Positions 9,237 to 18,558 of a DNA stretch of 35,445 bases are shown piece after piece. This DNA comes from an uncultured Phascolarctobacterium sp. (GTDB taxonomy: Bacteria; Bacillota; Negativicutes; Acidaminococcales; Acidaminococcaceae): NCBI GenBank assembly GCA_947589605.1, contig CANQBR010000018.1, positions 1-35,445 of the forward strand. Direction: 5' to 3'. The position numbers were made by a program, and so were the translations under genes. Numbering within the stretch: the stretch's first letter is position 1; the number at the start of each line of letters is the position of its first letter. The notes under the pieces are model-generated. The model did no database searches. It had not been told where the DNA came from and was given only the letters and a program-made list of their open reading frames with translations.

Positions 9237-10196
9237 ATGATCAAGAAAATTTTTACCAGCCTCATCTTGCTCATCGCCATCATGTGCTTTGTCCTTTCCT
9301 TGTTGAAAGGGAACAACAACAGCGATAAGGCCGTGGTGAAAGGGCCGGATCGAGTGGCCGTCATCGATATCGAAGGGCCCATCACTTCCGGCAGCGACAG
9401 CCTTTCGTCGGCTTCTCTGTGGAGCAAAAGCGCCGGGGTCACGAGCGGCAGCATCATGCGGCAATTGCGTCGGGCTGCCGGCGATGACAGCGTGAAAGCT
9501 GTGCTCCTGCGCATCAACAGCCCCGGCGGCAGTGCCACTGCGGCGGAAGAAGTGGGCAGAGAGCTGAAACGTTTTAAAGAGAGCACCAAGAAACCGGTGG
9601 TGGCCAGCATGGGAGACAGTGCCACCAGTGCAGCCTACTGGATCGCCGCCTGCGGCGACAAAGTTTATGCCAATGCCTCTTCTTTGACCGGCAGCATCGG
9701 AGCTTATGTGCCTTATACCAATTTACAGGAAGTGCTGAAGAAGATCGGCATCGCCAGCGACAGGATCAAAAGCGGCCCCTATAAAGATATTTTGGCAGCC
9801 GATCGGCCCATGACTCCCGAAGAGCGGCAGCTCATCCAAAATATCGTAGACGAGATATACGGCGACTTCGTCACTGCGGTGGCTGAAGGCCGCAAGATGG
9901 ACGAAGCTCAGGTGCGGAGGTTGGCCGACGGGCGCATCTATACCGGCCGCCAAGCAAAAACTTTGGGGCTGGTCGACGAGCTCGGCAACTACTACGATGC
10001 CCTGCAGGAAGCGGGAAAATTGGGTCAGATCAAACCCAAAGCCGATGGGTTGCCCGAAGTGTTGGAAGACGAAAAACCTCAACCTTGGGAATATCTGTTG
10101 GGAGCGGAGATGACCCGTTTATTTAAGGGAGCCGTTGCCGCCGGTTTGAACAGCGGGCTGGGCTTGGAGCAGCCGGGCACGGCTCAGGTGCGTTAA
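9237..10196 (+). CDS. sppA: Signal peptide peptidase SppA (S49 family)
   Basis: A 319-residue membrane-anchored serine protease of the short Gram-positive SppA type. One N-terminal membrane segment (about residues 4-23) is followed by an extracytoplasmic S49 domain. The Ser-Lys dyad is visible: Ser131 in MGDSATSAAYW and Lys183 in SGPYKDI. The conserved LRINSPGGSA (91-100) and LTGSIGAY (150-157) are also present. It degrades signal peptides left after secretion. It starts 15 bases after pyrG, with GAGGAG upstream, and is followed 11 bases later by a membrane-protein gene, so it lies in the same operon. Confidence 0.95.
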   Translation: MIKKIFTSLILLIAIMCFVLSLLKGNNNSDKAVVKGPDRVAVIDIEGPITSGSDSLSSASLWSKSAGVTSGSIMRQLRRAAGDDSVKAVLLRINSPGGSATAAEEVGRELKRFKESTKKPVVASMGDSATSAAYWIAACGDKVYANASSLTGSIGAYVPYTNLQEVLKKIGIASDRIKSGPYKDILAADRPMTPEERQLIQNIVDEIYGDFVTAVAEGRKMDEAQVRRLADGRIYTGRQAKTLGLVDELGNYYDALQEAGKLGQIKPKADGLPEVLEDEKPQPWEYLLGAEMTRLFKGAVAAGLNSGLGLEQPGTAQVR

Positions 10197-10207
10197 GGGA
10201 GGCCCTC

Positions 10208-10777
10208 ATGAGACGCAAGACCTTCGAGGTGCTCTTTGAGCCGAGCACAGGTATGACGGAGGTAGCTGAGCAAGCCTGCCTGTGGCGCAGCGCCAGCTAT
10301 TTTTGCATGAGCACCGGCTTCTTCTGGGGCGTGGTCATCAACACCTATTTTTCTCGGCAGCCCTTAGCCGTTCGGGGAGCTCTTATCTTAAGCGTCATGC
10401 TTATCTCGGCGGCTATATTGCTTTTGTACGGTTTCATCGTCCACGGCATAGTGGAGACCTACGGGCAGACGGGCAACCCGGTGAGCTTTCTCTGCCTGCT
10501 GGGTTATACCGCTCTGCCTTTTTTGATCCTGACGCCGGCTGCGCTCTTGGCGTCTCGCTACGGTATGACAGGGTTGCCTTTTTTGGGCCTGTGTTTTCTT
10601 GCGGGGGTGCTGTGGCTCCTCTTTCTTTTAGTGCGGTCCATCCAGGTGGTGTATATCATCGATCTTCCCCGGGCAGTGGGGGCGGTGGTACTCAGTTTGG
10701 TGCTGCTCTACACGGTCTTCGGTCTGCCTCTGCAGATCGCTTGGGCCCTGATCGGTCGCTATTGGACTTTTAGCTGA
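10208..10777 (+). CDS. Yip1-like multi-pass membrane protein
   Basis: A 189-residue integral membrane protein with about five hydrophobic segments (roughly residues 28-46, 54-80, 93-113, 120-142 and 155-182). The spacing, and a charged break SIQVVYIIDLPRAVGA between the last two segments, resemble the Yip1 domain family, whose bacterial members have no settled function. The ribosome site GGAGG lies just upstream of ATG 10208, only 11 bases after sppA, so it is co-transcribed. No catalytic motif is visible. It closes the operon; a new promoter follows. Confidence 0.65.
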   Translation: MRRKTFEVLFEPSTGMTEVAEQACLWRSASYFCMSTGFFWGVVINTYFSRQPLAVRGALILSVMLISAAILLLYGFIVHGIVETYGQTGNPVSFLCLLGYTALPFLILTPAALLASRYGMTGLPFLGLCFLAGVLWLLFLLVRSIQVVYIIDLPRAVGAVVLSLVLLYTVFGLPLQIAWALIGRYWTFS

Positions 10778-10799
10778 AGCTTTTATTATGAAATTTTGG

Positions 10800-10827
10800 T
10801 TGCAGAACAGCGATAAAAGTGTATAAT
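10800..10827 (+). promoter_or_regulatory. Promoter for glpX
   Basis: TTGCAG (10800-10805), a 16-base spacer, and TATAAT (10822-10827), 59 bases before the glpX start. Confidence 0.75.
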
Positions 10828-10886
10828 ATAAGTGGTTAGCGTAGACTATATCCCCGCAAGTACTTAGGATGAGGAGTGAAAAGGCA

Positions 10887-11849
10887 ATGAAGAGAGAACT
10901 GTCTATGGAATTTGCTCGGGTCACCGAGGCTGCTGCGGTAGCCTGCGGCCGTTTGGTCGGCAGAGGCGATAAGAACGGTGCCGACGGACTGGCTGTAGAT
11001 GCTATGCGCCAGACCTTCGATACCGTCAACATCAGCGGCACTGTGGTCATCGGCGAAGGCGAGATGGACGAAGCGCCGATGCTCTATATCGGCGAGCATG
11101 TAGGCGCCGGCGGCTCTGAAGTGGATATAGCCGTAGACCCGGTAGAAGGCACCAATTTGGTAGCCAAGGGCATGCCCGGAGCTATCGCGGTCCTCGCCGT
11201 AGCGCCCAAGGGCTGTCTTCTTCACGCTCCCGACATGTACATGGATAAGATCGCCGTAGGCCCCAGAGCCAAAGGCTGCATCGATATCGACGCGCCTATC
11301 AAAGAAAATCTGCAGCGGGTGGCCAAGGCTCTGAATCGGCGGGTCAGCGACCTGAACGTCGTGCTGTTGGACAGAGAGAGACACTATCCCCTCATTGAAG
11401 AGATCTCTAGTGCCGGCGCCCGCATCTCCCTCATCACCGACGGCGATGTGAACCCCATCGTCGAAGTAGGTATCGAAGGTACCGGCGTCCATATGTACGT
11501 GGGCAGAGGCGGCGCCCCCGAGGGCGTGATCGGAGCGGTAGCCATCAAATGTTTGGGCGGCGACATGCAGGCCCGCCTCTATGTGGAGAACGAGGCGCAG
11601 GCCCTGCGGTGCCATAAAATGGGCATCGGCGATCTGAAAAAAGTGCTGACTTTGGACGATCTGGTGAAAGGCGACGACTGCCTGTTCTCGGCCACTGCCA
11701 TCACCAACTGCAACATGCTCCACGGTCTGCGCTACTTCGGCGGCGGTGTGCGTACTCACACTATTCTTGCTCGCTACAGCACCGGCACCGTAAGATTGAT
11801 CGACACTATCCATCGCTTCGACCGCAAGAATTTCAACATTAAACTGTAA
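10887..11849 (+). CDS. glpX: Class II fructose-1,6-bisphosphatase
   Basis: A 320-residue GlpX-type fructose-1,6-bisphosphatase, which dephosphorylates fructose-1,6-bisphosphate in gluconeogenesis. Diagnostic motifs are GEGEMDEAPML (57-66) and DIAVDPVEGTN (80-90), which supply the metal and phosphate ligands (Glu57, Asp84, Glu87). An ATG six codons earlier (10869) is in frame, but the GAGGAG at 10870-10875 favours ATG 10887. It is flanked by its own promoter and a strong terminator, so it is monocistronic. A neighbouring PEP-carboxykinase or glycerol gene is not present here. Confidence 0.96.
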   Translation: MKRELSMEFARVTEAAAVACGRLVGRGDKNGADGLAVDAMRQTFDTVNISGTVVIGEGEMDEAPMLYIGEHVGAGGSEVDIAVDPVEGTNLVAKGMPGAIAVLAVAPKGCLLHAPDMYMDKIAVGPRAKGCIDIDAPIKENLQRVAKALNRRVSDLNVVLLDRERHYPLIEEISSAGARISLITDGDVNPIVEVGIEGTGVHMYVGRGGAPEGVIGAVAIKCLGGDMQARLYVENEAQALRCHKMGIGDLKKVLTLDDLVKGDDCLFSATAITNCNMLHGLRYFGGGVRTHTILARYSTGTVRLIDTIHRFDRKNFNIKL

Positions 11850-11864
11850 AACGCAAGCGTTTCG

Positions 11865-11913
11865 GCATAGGGAGCAGGGGAAGAACCTGCTTCCTGTGCT
11901 GCTTTTGCTTTTT
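11865..11913 (+). terminator. Strong terminator after glpX
   Basis: GCATAGGGAGCAGG (11865-11878) pairs along all 14 bases with CCTGCTTCCTGTGC (11886-11899), counting two G-U pairs, with a 7-base loop. The T-rich TGCTTTTGCTTTTT follows. Confidence 0.85.
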
Positions 11914-11916
11914 AAC

Positions 11917-11981
11917 GCCGCCTGAGGCGGCAATATCTGCCCGGAGCAGATCGTCAGCGAAACGATCCCGCTCCTTTGGGG
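11917..11981 (+). repeat. Chain of short hairpins before mfd
   Basis: Three perfect 6-bp stems follow each other: GCCGCC-TGA-GGCGGC (11917-11931), ATCTGC-CCGGA-GCAGAT (11935-11951) and GATCGT-CAGCGAA-ACGATC (11949-11967). The second and third share three bases and exclude each other. A weak CTCC-TTT-GGGG (11971-11981) then covers the only purine run in front of mfd. This may be an intergenic palindromic repeat or a translational control region. No promoter is visible between the glpX terminator and mfd. Confidence 0.5.
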
Positions 11982-11984
11982 TCT

Positions 11985-14900
11985 ATGCGTAATTTTATCG
12001 TGGACAGGCTCACCGCTCTTCCTGCCGTGCAGAAGGCGGCGGCCTATCGAAAAGAAAAAAGAGCCTGTGTAGTAACCGGGTTGACTGCCAGCAGCAAGCC
12101 GGTCTTTTTTGCTGCCTTGGATAAAGTTTTGGGAGGCAGGGGCAGCCTGGCCTTCATCTGCGCCACGAGGGAAGAAGTGCAAAGTTATCGCCGCGCGGCC
12201 GCCTATCTTTATCCTGATCTGCCGGCACAAGAGCTTTATCCTTTTTCGCTGCCGCGGCCGGCAGTGACGGCGGAGGGCTTGGAAGTGGCTGCCGCCCGCA
12301 GCGCCGCTTTGAGCATTTTGGCCGGGGAAGTCAGAGGGATCGCCTTCATCACGGCCGAAGCTTTCCTGCAAAAACAACTGCGCCCTCTTTCTAAAGAGCG
12401 GGCCCGCCTTTCTCTTAAAGTGGGAGACAGCATCGATCGGCAGGCGGTGATAGAGTGGCTCGCGGCTGCAGGCTACGAACGCTGCCCGCAGGTGGAGGGG
12501 CTGGGCCAGTTCGCTTTGCGGGGAGGCATCATGGATGTTTATCCCATCAATTCGTCTGTGCCGCTGCGCATCGAATGGTTCGACAAAGAGATCGACAGCC
12601 TGCGCGATTTTTCCATCGAAAGTCAGCGCAGTTTGCAAGAACTGCAGACGGCCGCCATTGCTCCCATCACTTTTGCAGAAGAAGGAGAGGAAACGACACC
12701 TCTCTTCGCCCACTGTCATCCTGCTACGTTGACGGTAATGGACGAACCCGCCCGAGTTTTTGAACTGGCGGAAAAAGTGCTGGCGGAAAATCGCGAGCAT
12801 CGGTCCGAATTGTTCGACGTTGCGGAACTGGAAGAGCAATGCAAAAACAACGGGGTGCTGCTGGCCAGCGTTTTAGGCCACAGCCATCAAAGCGATCTTC
12901 CCGTTATCAAAGCAAATGCGGCCCAAGCTGCGCCTTACAATAAAAACACGGCCCTTTTGATGGACGATCTTCGTTCTTTTCTCAAAGAAGGGCTCAGCCC
13001 CGTCATCATGCTGGACACGAGCATCAAGGCCCGCTCCTTCGCCGAAAGTTTGAAGGGGCAGGGGCTGCCCGCTCTTTACGGAGAAAACGGCTACGTGCCC
13101 GGTTCCGTCAATTTGATCTTCGGCGAAATCGATCGCGGCTTTCGTTTTGCACAAACGGATTGGCTGCTGCTGACGGAAAAAGATATTTTCGGCAGTCAAA
13201 AGCGCCGCCGTCTGCCTCGCAAAGGGCAGGGAGCCCAGCTGCAATATTTTTCCGACATCAAGGCAGGCGACTATGTAGTCCATCGCACTCACGGCATCGG
13301 CCGTTACGAAGGGGTGGAAACTTTGGAAGTGGGCGGCAGCCGCCGCGACTTTCTTCGTCTCGTCTATGCAGGCGGCGACCGCCTTTACGTGGCCACAGAT
13401 CAAGTGGGGCAGTTGCATCGCTACGTGGGAGGCGAAGATGCCCCCAAACTTTCCCGCATGGGAGGGGCCGATTGGCGACGGGCCACGAAAAAAGCGGCGC
13501 AGGCCGTCAGCGTGCTGGCAGAAGAATTGGTGCGGCTCTACGCCCAAAGACAGGTGCAGCCGGGGCACGCTTTCGAAGCCGACACTCCTCAACAAAAAGA
13601 ATTCGAAGAAGCTTTTCCTTTTGAAGAAACTCCCGACCAACTGCAGGCCATCGCCGAGATCAAGGCCGATATGGAGCAACCGCGGCCCATGGACCGCTTG
13701 CTGTGCGGAGACGCCGGTTACGGCAAGACCGAGGTGGCGGCGCGGGCCGCTTTCAAATGCATCATGGGCGGCAAGCAGGTGGCCCTGTTGGTGCCTACCA
13801 CCGTGCTGGGCCAGCAGCACTATTTGACTTTGCAGGAGAGGATGCAGCCCTTCGGGGTAAACATCGCCCTTTTGAATCGATTTTGCAGCGCTCAAGAAGA
13901 GCGGCGCATTTTGCAAGAAACGGCTCAAGGCAGCGTAGATCTTTTGATCGGCACTCATCGGCTCTTGCAGCCGGATGTGAGTTTTAAAGACTTAGGCCTT
14001 TTGATCATCGACGAAGAGCAGCGCTTCGGCGTAGCGCAAAAAGAAAAATTGAAACGTTGGCGCAGCGACATCGATGTGCTGACTCTTTCCGCCACGCCCA
14101 TCCCCCGCACTCTGCACATGGCCATGGTGAAGACACGAGACATGAGCGTCATCGAGTCGCCGCCGGAAGATAGGCTGCCGGTGCAGACCTATGTGGCCGA
14201 ATACGACGATGCCTTGGTGCAGGAAGCAATTCGTCGGGAATTGCGGCGAGGAGGTCGCATCTTTTATGTTTATAATCGGATCAGCGGACTTGCGGGGCTG
14301 GCAGCCCGGCTGCAGCGGTTGGTGCCGGAGGTGCGGATCAAAGTAGGGCACGGCCGCATGACGGAAGAATCGTTGGAAGATGTGATGCTCAGCTTCTACG
14401 AGGGAGACTGCGATCTTTTGCTCAGCACCACCATCGTGGAGAACGGACTGGATGTGCCTTCGGCCAACACCATCATCGTGGAGGGAGCGGATCGCTACGG
14501 GCTCTCGCAGCTCTATCAATTGCGGGGCAGAGTTGGCCGGTCATCCCGTTTGGCTTACGCCTATTTTCTCTATCAACCCCATAAAGCTCTTTCAGAAGTG
14601 GCTGAAAAGCGGCTCAGCGCCATCCGCGACTTCACCGAATTGGGAGCGGGCTTCAAGATAGCTATGCGCGATCTGGAAGTGCGGGGAGCAGGCAACATAC
14701 TGGGGGCGCAGCAACACGGTCACATCGCCAGCGTAGGCTTTGCCACCTACTGTCAATTATTGGAAGAAGCCATCGCTCGTTTGCAGCAGGGGCAAACCAA
14801 AGAGATCGAGCCGGAGCCGATACTGGAGATCTCCGGCGATGCCTACATCCCCGACGACTACATCGCCGAGCCCCGCTTCAAAATGGAAGTGTATCGGCGC

Positions 14901-15260
14901 TTTGCCGAAATGCAATGGCAGGACAGAGACGACTTTTTAGACGAATTGATCGATCGTTTCGGGGCACCGCCGCCGGAAGTGGAGCGGCTGTGGCGGCTGG
15001 CCTGTCTCAGGGGGCTCTGCCGTTTGCTGAAGGTGAGAGACATCAGCGTCGGGAAGAATCAGATCCGTTTGGTCTTCGCTCCCGGGGCACCGGTAGCCCC
15101 CGAGGTCGTCGCCCGGCTGTTAAAGGTCAATAAGGGCAGGCTCGCCTATAAAGCCGGGCCCCCGCCTCAATTGACTTACAGAGCGGAGAGCGATGAAACA
15201 GATCCTCTTCAATGGTCGGAAGAGCTTATGATAAAATTGCTGCCCAAAGAGCGGCGCTAG
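11985..15260 (+). CDS. mfd: Transcription-repair coupling factor
   Basis: A 1091-residue Mfd, full length except for a slightly short C-terminus. It removes stalled RNA polymerase from damaged DNA and recruits UvrA. The N-terminal UvrB-like region covers about residues 1-350, the CarD-type RNA-polymerase-interaction domain about 425-500 (DYVVHRTHGIGRYEG), and the RecG-like helicase motor about 540-950. The motor carries Walker A GDAGYGKTE (near 574), DEEQRFG (near 675) and the SATPIPRTL motif. The C-terminal TRCF domain follows. I use ATG 11985; a TTG three codons earlier is possible. The ribosome site is poor (GGGG, 11978-11981). Confidence 0.97.
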   Translation: MRNFIVDRLTALPAVQKAAAYRKEKRACVVTGLTASSKPVFFAALDKVLGGRGSLAFICATREEVQSYRRAAAYLYPDLPAQELYPFSLPRPAVTAEGLEVAAARSAALSILAGEVRGIAFITAEAFLQKQLRPLSKERARLSLKVGDSIDRQAVIEWLAAAGYERCPQVEGLGQFALRGGIMDVYPINSSVPLRIEWFDKEIDSLRDFSIESQRSLQELQTAAIAPITFAEEGEETTPLFAHCHPATLTVMDEPARVFELAEKVLAENREHRSELFDVAELEEQCKNNGVLLASVLGHSHQSDLPVIKANAAQAAPYNKNTALLMDDLRSFLKEGLSPVIMLDTSIKARSFAESLKGQGLPALYGENGYVPGSVNLIFGEIDRGFRFAQTDWLLLTEKDIFGSQKRRRLPRKGQGAQLQYFSDIKAGDYVVHRTHGIGRYEGVETLEVGGSRRDFLRLVYAGGDRLYVATDQVGQLHRYVGGEDAPKLSRMGGADWRRATKKAAQAVSVLAEELVRLYAQRQVQPGHAFEADTPQQKEFEEAFPFEETPDQLQAIAEIKADMEQPRPMDRLLCGDAGYGKTEVAARAAFKCIMGGKQVALLVPTTVLGQQHYLTLQERMQPFGVNIALLNRFCSAQEERRILQETAQGSVDLLIGTHRLLQPDVSFKDLGLLIIDEEQRFGVAQKEKLKRWRSDIDVLTLSATPIPRTLHMAMVKTRDMSVIESPPEDRLPVQTYVAEYDDALVQEAIRRELRRGGRIFYVYNRISGLAGLAARLQRLVPEVRIKVGHGRMTEESLEDVMLSFYEGDCDLLLSTTIVENGLDVPSANTIIVEGADRYGLSQLYQLRGRVGRSSRLAYAYFLYQPHKALSEVAEKRLSAIRDFTELGAGFKIAMRDLEVRGAGNILGAQQHGHIASVGFATYCQLLEEAIARLQQGQTKEIEPEPILEISGDAYIPDDYIAEPRFKMEVYRRFAEMQWQDRDDFLDELIDRFGAPPPEVERLWRLACLRGLCRLLKVRDISVGKNQIRLVFAPGAPVAPEVVARLLKVNKGRLAYKAGPPPQLTYRAESDETDPLQWSEELMIKLLPKERR

Positions 15261-15320
15261 TCTGATAAAAGCGGCAAGGCCGAAAAGATCGGGGGCGGCC
15301 GCAAGAAAGGAGGGAGAGAA

Positions 15321-16886
15321 GTGAGACCTGTCAAAGACGGCTTTCTGCGGGGAGCCCTCATCCTTACCGCAGCAGGTCTGACCGTAAAAGTCATAGGCTC
15401 AGTCAATCGCATCCTCCTCTCTCGGCTTTTGGGCGGCGAAGGCATTGGCCTTTATCAGATGGCCTATCCCATTTATCTGTTGCTCTTGGCTGTATCTTCG
15501 GCCGGTCTGCCTGTGGCTATTTCCATTTTGGTCTCGGAAAATTTGGCTAAAGGAGCTTACGGCAGCGTCAGGCGCATTTTTCGCCTCACCTTGTTGGCTA
15601 TGGCAGGCTTCGGCTTGCTGCTGGCCGTTCTTTTGGCTGTGGGAGCTTCCGTCTTGGTGCAGGCGGGGCTCTTGCAGGACAGCAGGGCCTATTGGGGCCT
15701 TTTGGCCCTCACGCCGGCGGTGTTCTTCGCCACCATCTTGGCCAGCTTTCGCGGATATTTTCAAGGGCAGCAGTTGATGACACCGCCTGCTCTCAGTCAG
15801 GTGCTGGAGCAAATGGTGCGGGTGACGGCCATGCTGACCTTGGCTTGGTATCTTTTGCCCCTCGGTCTGGAGTATGCCGCCGCCGGCGCTGCCTTCGGAG
15901 CAGTGCCGGGTACGGTGACGGGCCTCGTCGTATTGACTTGTTTTTACTTTTATTACGGCAAATGCGATCGCCTACCTCCTCCCGCCGAAGAGGGAGAGAA
16001 TATACTGGGAGCCTCCGCTATTTTAAAGAAACTTTTTCGCTTGGCTCTGCCGGTGTCTTGCGCCAACATCTTGGTGCCCCTCAACAGTTTGTTGGATCTG
16101 CTGCTGGTGCCGCGGCAGCTCATCGCCGCCGGTTTCGGCATCAGCCGCTCGACCGCTCTCTTCGGTTACTTGACCGGCATGGCCCAGCCGTTGGTGATGA
16201 TGGCCACCATACCCACCGTCTCCTTGGCCACCAGCATAGTGCCTGCAGTCGCCGCCCTCTCCGTGCTGGGGGATAAAGAAACTTTGCGCAAGCGGGCTGC
16301 CGCTGCTCTCAAGCTGTGCTTGGCCATCACCCTGCCGGCAGCCATGGGCCTTTCCGTTTTGGCAGAGCCGGTGGGACGGCTCTTGTTTGCCACAGGGGGA
16401 GCCGCCGCAGCCATCGCTCACAGCGGTCCCGCCATTTGTCTTTTGGGTCTGCAGCAGGTGACGGCCGGTCTTTTGCAAGGTTTGGGCCGCACTAAACTGC
16501 CTATGTACCACATGCTGGCGGGACTGGCCTTAAAGACAGCAGCGCTCTGCATCCTCACAGACAGAGCTTGGAACATAGCGGGAGCTGCTCAGGCCACCAA
16601 CATCGGTTACGGAGCTTGCGCCTTTTTAAATCTTTACGCTTTGTGGCGGCTGAGGTTGAGCTGCCCTTGGCAGCAGCTGGGCAAGATCGCTTTGGCAGCT
16701 GCTCTCGCGGCGGCAGGGGCAGGGCTCATATACAATACTTTAGATGATAGTTTGGGCATGGCAGGAGCTACGGCAGCAGCTATTTTGGGGGCGGCTGTCT
16801 TCTACGCCGTGCTCGCGGCGCTTTTGCGCATCATCACCAAAGAAGAAGCGGCGGCTTTGCCGGTCGCGGGGAAGCTGTTCAAATAA
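15321..16886 (+). CDS. SpoVB/YabM-type polysaccharide or lipid II flippase
   Basis: A 521-residue MOP-superfamily transporter with about 14 membrane helices. It begins with the family pattern GALILTAAGLTVKVIGSVNR (residues 11-30) and continues with LLGGEGIGLYQMAYPIY (about 35-51). It belongs to the SpoVB/YabM branch near MurJ, whose members move undecaprenyl-linked sugars or lipid II across the membrane. The GTG start at 15321 is supported by AAAGGAGGG (15306-15314). In Bacillus subtilis the yabM-yabN pair lies after mfd and spoVT; here spoVT is missing and the gene follows mfd by 60 bases. In a non-sporulating host a role in envelope polymer export is more likely than spore cortex formation. 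Confidence 0.88.
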   Translation: MRPVKDGFLRGALILTAAGLTVKVIGSVNRILLSRLLGGEGIGLYQMAYPIYLLLLAVSSAGLPVAISILVSENLAKGAYGSVRRIFRLTLLAMAGFGLLLAVLLAVGASVLVQAGLLQDSRAYWGLLALTPAVFFATILASFRGYFQGQQLMTPPALSQVLEQMVRVTAMLTLAWYLLPLGLEYAAAGAAFGAVPGTVTGLVVLTCFYFYYGKCDRLPPPAEEGENILGASAILKKLFRLALPVSCANILVPLNSLLDLLLVPRQLIAAGFGISRSTALFGYLTGMAQPLVMMATIPTVSLATSIVPAVAALSVLGDKETLRKRAAAALKLCLAITLPAAMGLSVLAEPVGRLLFATGGAAAAIAHSGPAICLLGLQQVTAGLLQGLGRTKLPMYHMLAGLALKTAALCILTDRAWNIAGAAQATNIGYGACAFLNLYALWRLRLSCPWQQLGKIALAAALAAAGAGLIYNTLDDSLGMAGATAAAILGAAVFYAVLAALLRIITKEEAAALPVAGKLFK

Positions 16887-16901
16887 GAAAGAAGGCTGAA
16901 T

Positions 16902-18365
16902 ATGGCTAAACTTACTGTGATCGGTCTCGGACCGGGAGCCTACGAACAATTATCGTTAGAAAGTTTGCGCTTGTTGAAGAGCAAAAGCAAGGTGGTGCTG
17001 CGCACTGCCCGCCATCCTTTGGTGGAAAGGCTGCAGGCCGAAGGCATCGACTTCGGCAGTTGCGACGATCTTTACGAAGGAGGGAGCTCTTTTGCCGAAG
17101 TTTACGACGCAGTATGTCAACGTTTACTGCAGGCAGCGGCCCGGGAAGACATTGTCTATGCTGTGCCCGGCAGCCCCATGGTGGCGGAAGAAACTGTACG
17201 GCTGCTGCGGCAGCAGGCCCCGGCTGCGGGCGTAGAGTTGGAGATCAAACCCGCTATGAGTTTTTTGGATGTGGCCTATACGGCCTTGGGGCTCGATCCT
17301 TCTGCCGGGCTCTGCATAGCCGATGCTCAGGATGAAAAAGCATTGGCCCGGGCAGGCAGCTATCCTCTTCTGCTCACTCAGCTTTACAGCCGTTTGGTGG
17401 CCAGCGACTGCAAGCTGGCGCTGATGGAGGCTCTTCCCGATGAAGCAAAAGTTTTTTATCTTTATCATCTGGGCTTACCGGAGGCAGAGTGCCGAGCCCT
17501 TCCTCTTTACGAATTGGATCGGCAGCAAAATATAGATCATCTCACCAGCCTGTACGTGCCGCCGCTGGCTCAGGCCGAAAAGTTTCAGGTGAAGACCGGC
17601 GCCGACATTCGCCCGTTGGCGGAGGTGATGGCGGCCTTGCGGGCTCCTGAAGGCTGCCCCTGGGACAGAGAGCAGACCTTTGCCAGCATCCGCTCCAATT
17701 TGATCGAAGAAGCCTATGAATATATTGAAGCAGTGGATGCCGAGGATGCGGACAATATGGAGGAAGAACTGGGCGATGTTTTGATGCAGGTGGTCTTTCA
17801 TGCGCAAATGGCCGAAGAGGCCGGCCTTTTCGATCTGCAAAGCGTCATCGATCGAGTGACGGAAAAACTTATTCACCGTCACCCTCATGTGTTCGGCACC
17901 GCCAAAGTAGCAAACAGCTCGGAAGTTCTGGTGAACTGGGACGCCATCAAGCAGCAGGAAAAACAAGAAAGACACAGCGCTTTGGACGGAGTGGCCAAAG
18001 GTCTGCCTGCTCTGCTGCGAGCGTACAAAGTTCAAGGAAAGGCGGCCAAGGTCGGCTTCGATTGGCAAGAGCAAGGGCAGGTGTGGAACAAAGTAGAAGA
18101 AGAATCGAATGAATTGCGGGAGGCTTTGCTCCAAGGCGGAGATGAAGCAGAAAAGGAATTCGGCGATCTTCTGTTTGCTTTGGTGAACTATGCCCGGCAT
18201 TGCCGCATCGAGCCGGAGACTGCCCTCAACGGCACCGTCGATCGTTTTTGCCGCCGCTTCAGACATGTAGAAGAGCGCGTAAAGGAGAGCGGGCGGCCCT
18301 GGCAGGATTTTTCTTTGGCGCAGTTGGACGAATTTTGGGATGAAGCAAAAAAATCGGGCTTGTAA
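16902..18365 (+). CDS. yabN: YabN: tetrapyrrole methylase-like domain fused to MazG
   Basis: A 487-residue fusion. Residues 1-225 form a tetrapyrrole (corrin/porphyrin) methylase-like domain (LTVIGLGPGAYEQLS, then YAVPGSPMVAEET). Residues about 235-335 are a MazG nucleotide pyrophosphohydrolase with CPWDREQT, LIEEAYEYIEA and the EEELGDVLMQVVFHAQMA helix carrying the metal-binding acidic residues. A second, weaker MazG repeat covers about 370-470 (EEESNELREA, EFGDLLFALVNYAR). MazG cleaves non-canonical or excess NTPs; the methylase domain's role is not settled. The gene follows the flippase by 15 bases, the same pair as yabM-yabN in Bacillus. Confidence 0.94.
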   Translation: MAKLTVIGLGPGAYEQLSLESLRLLKSKSKVVLRTARHPLVERLQAEGIDFGSCDDLYEGGSSFAEVYDAVCQRLLQAAAREDIVYAVPGSPMVAEETVRLLRQQAPAAGVELEIKPAMSFLDVAYTALGLDPSAGLCIADAQDEKALARAGSYPLLLTQLYSRLVASDCKLALMEALPDEAKVFYLYHLGLPEAECRALPLYELDRQQNIDHLTSLYVPPLAQAEKFQVKTGADIRPLAEVMAALRAPEGCPWDREQTFASIRSNLIEEAYEYIEAVDAEDADNMEEELGDVLMQVVFHAQMAEEAGLFDLQSVIDRVTEKLIHRHPHVFGTAKVANSSEVLVNWDAIKQQEKQERHSALDGVAKGLPALLRAYKVQGKAAKVGFDWQEQGQVWNKVEEESNELREALLQGGDEAEKEFGDLLFALVNYARHCRIEPETALNGTVDRFCRRFRHVEERVKESGRPWQDFSLAQLDEFWDEAKKSGL

Positions 18366-18430
18366 AATTTTTATGGTATTGTAAAATTCTTTGCGTTTTT
18401 CTCCGGTAAACCTGTGAAGAAAAATATGTC

Positions 18431-18459
18431 TTGCATATTCACCTTGTATAGTGTAGAAT
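18431..18459 (+). promoter_or_regulatory. Promoter and structured leader of hup
   Basis: TTGCAT (18431-18436), a 17-base spacer and TAGAAT (18454-18459). The roughly 90-base leader that follows holds two hairpins, CGCAAG-TCGT-CTTGCG (18488-18503) and GGTG/CACC (18511-18526), before the strong ribosome site AAGGAGG (18545-18551). Confidence 0.7.
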
Positions 18460-18558
18460 GAACGCTGTGTATCGTGTACTATTGTCTCGCAAGTCGTCTT
18501 GCGGGCTTATGGTGTGCGATAGCACCATCGCCAGTTCAACTAAGAAGGAGGAATTGAA

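Noticed and set aside
10836-12839. A 667-codon open frame on the - strand
   Set aside because: It is antisense to glpX and mfd, whose motifs and signals are clear; low-complexity shadow composition.
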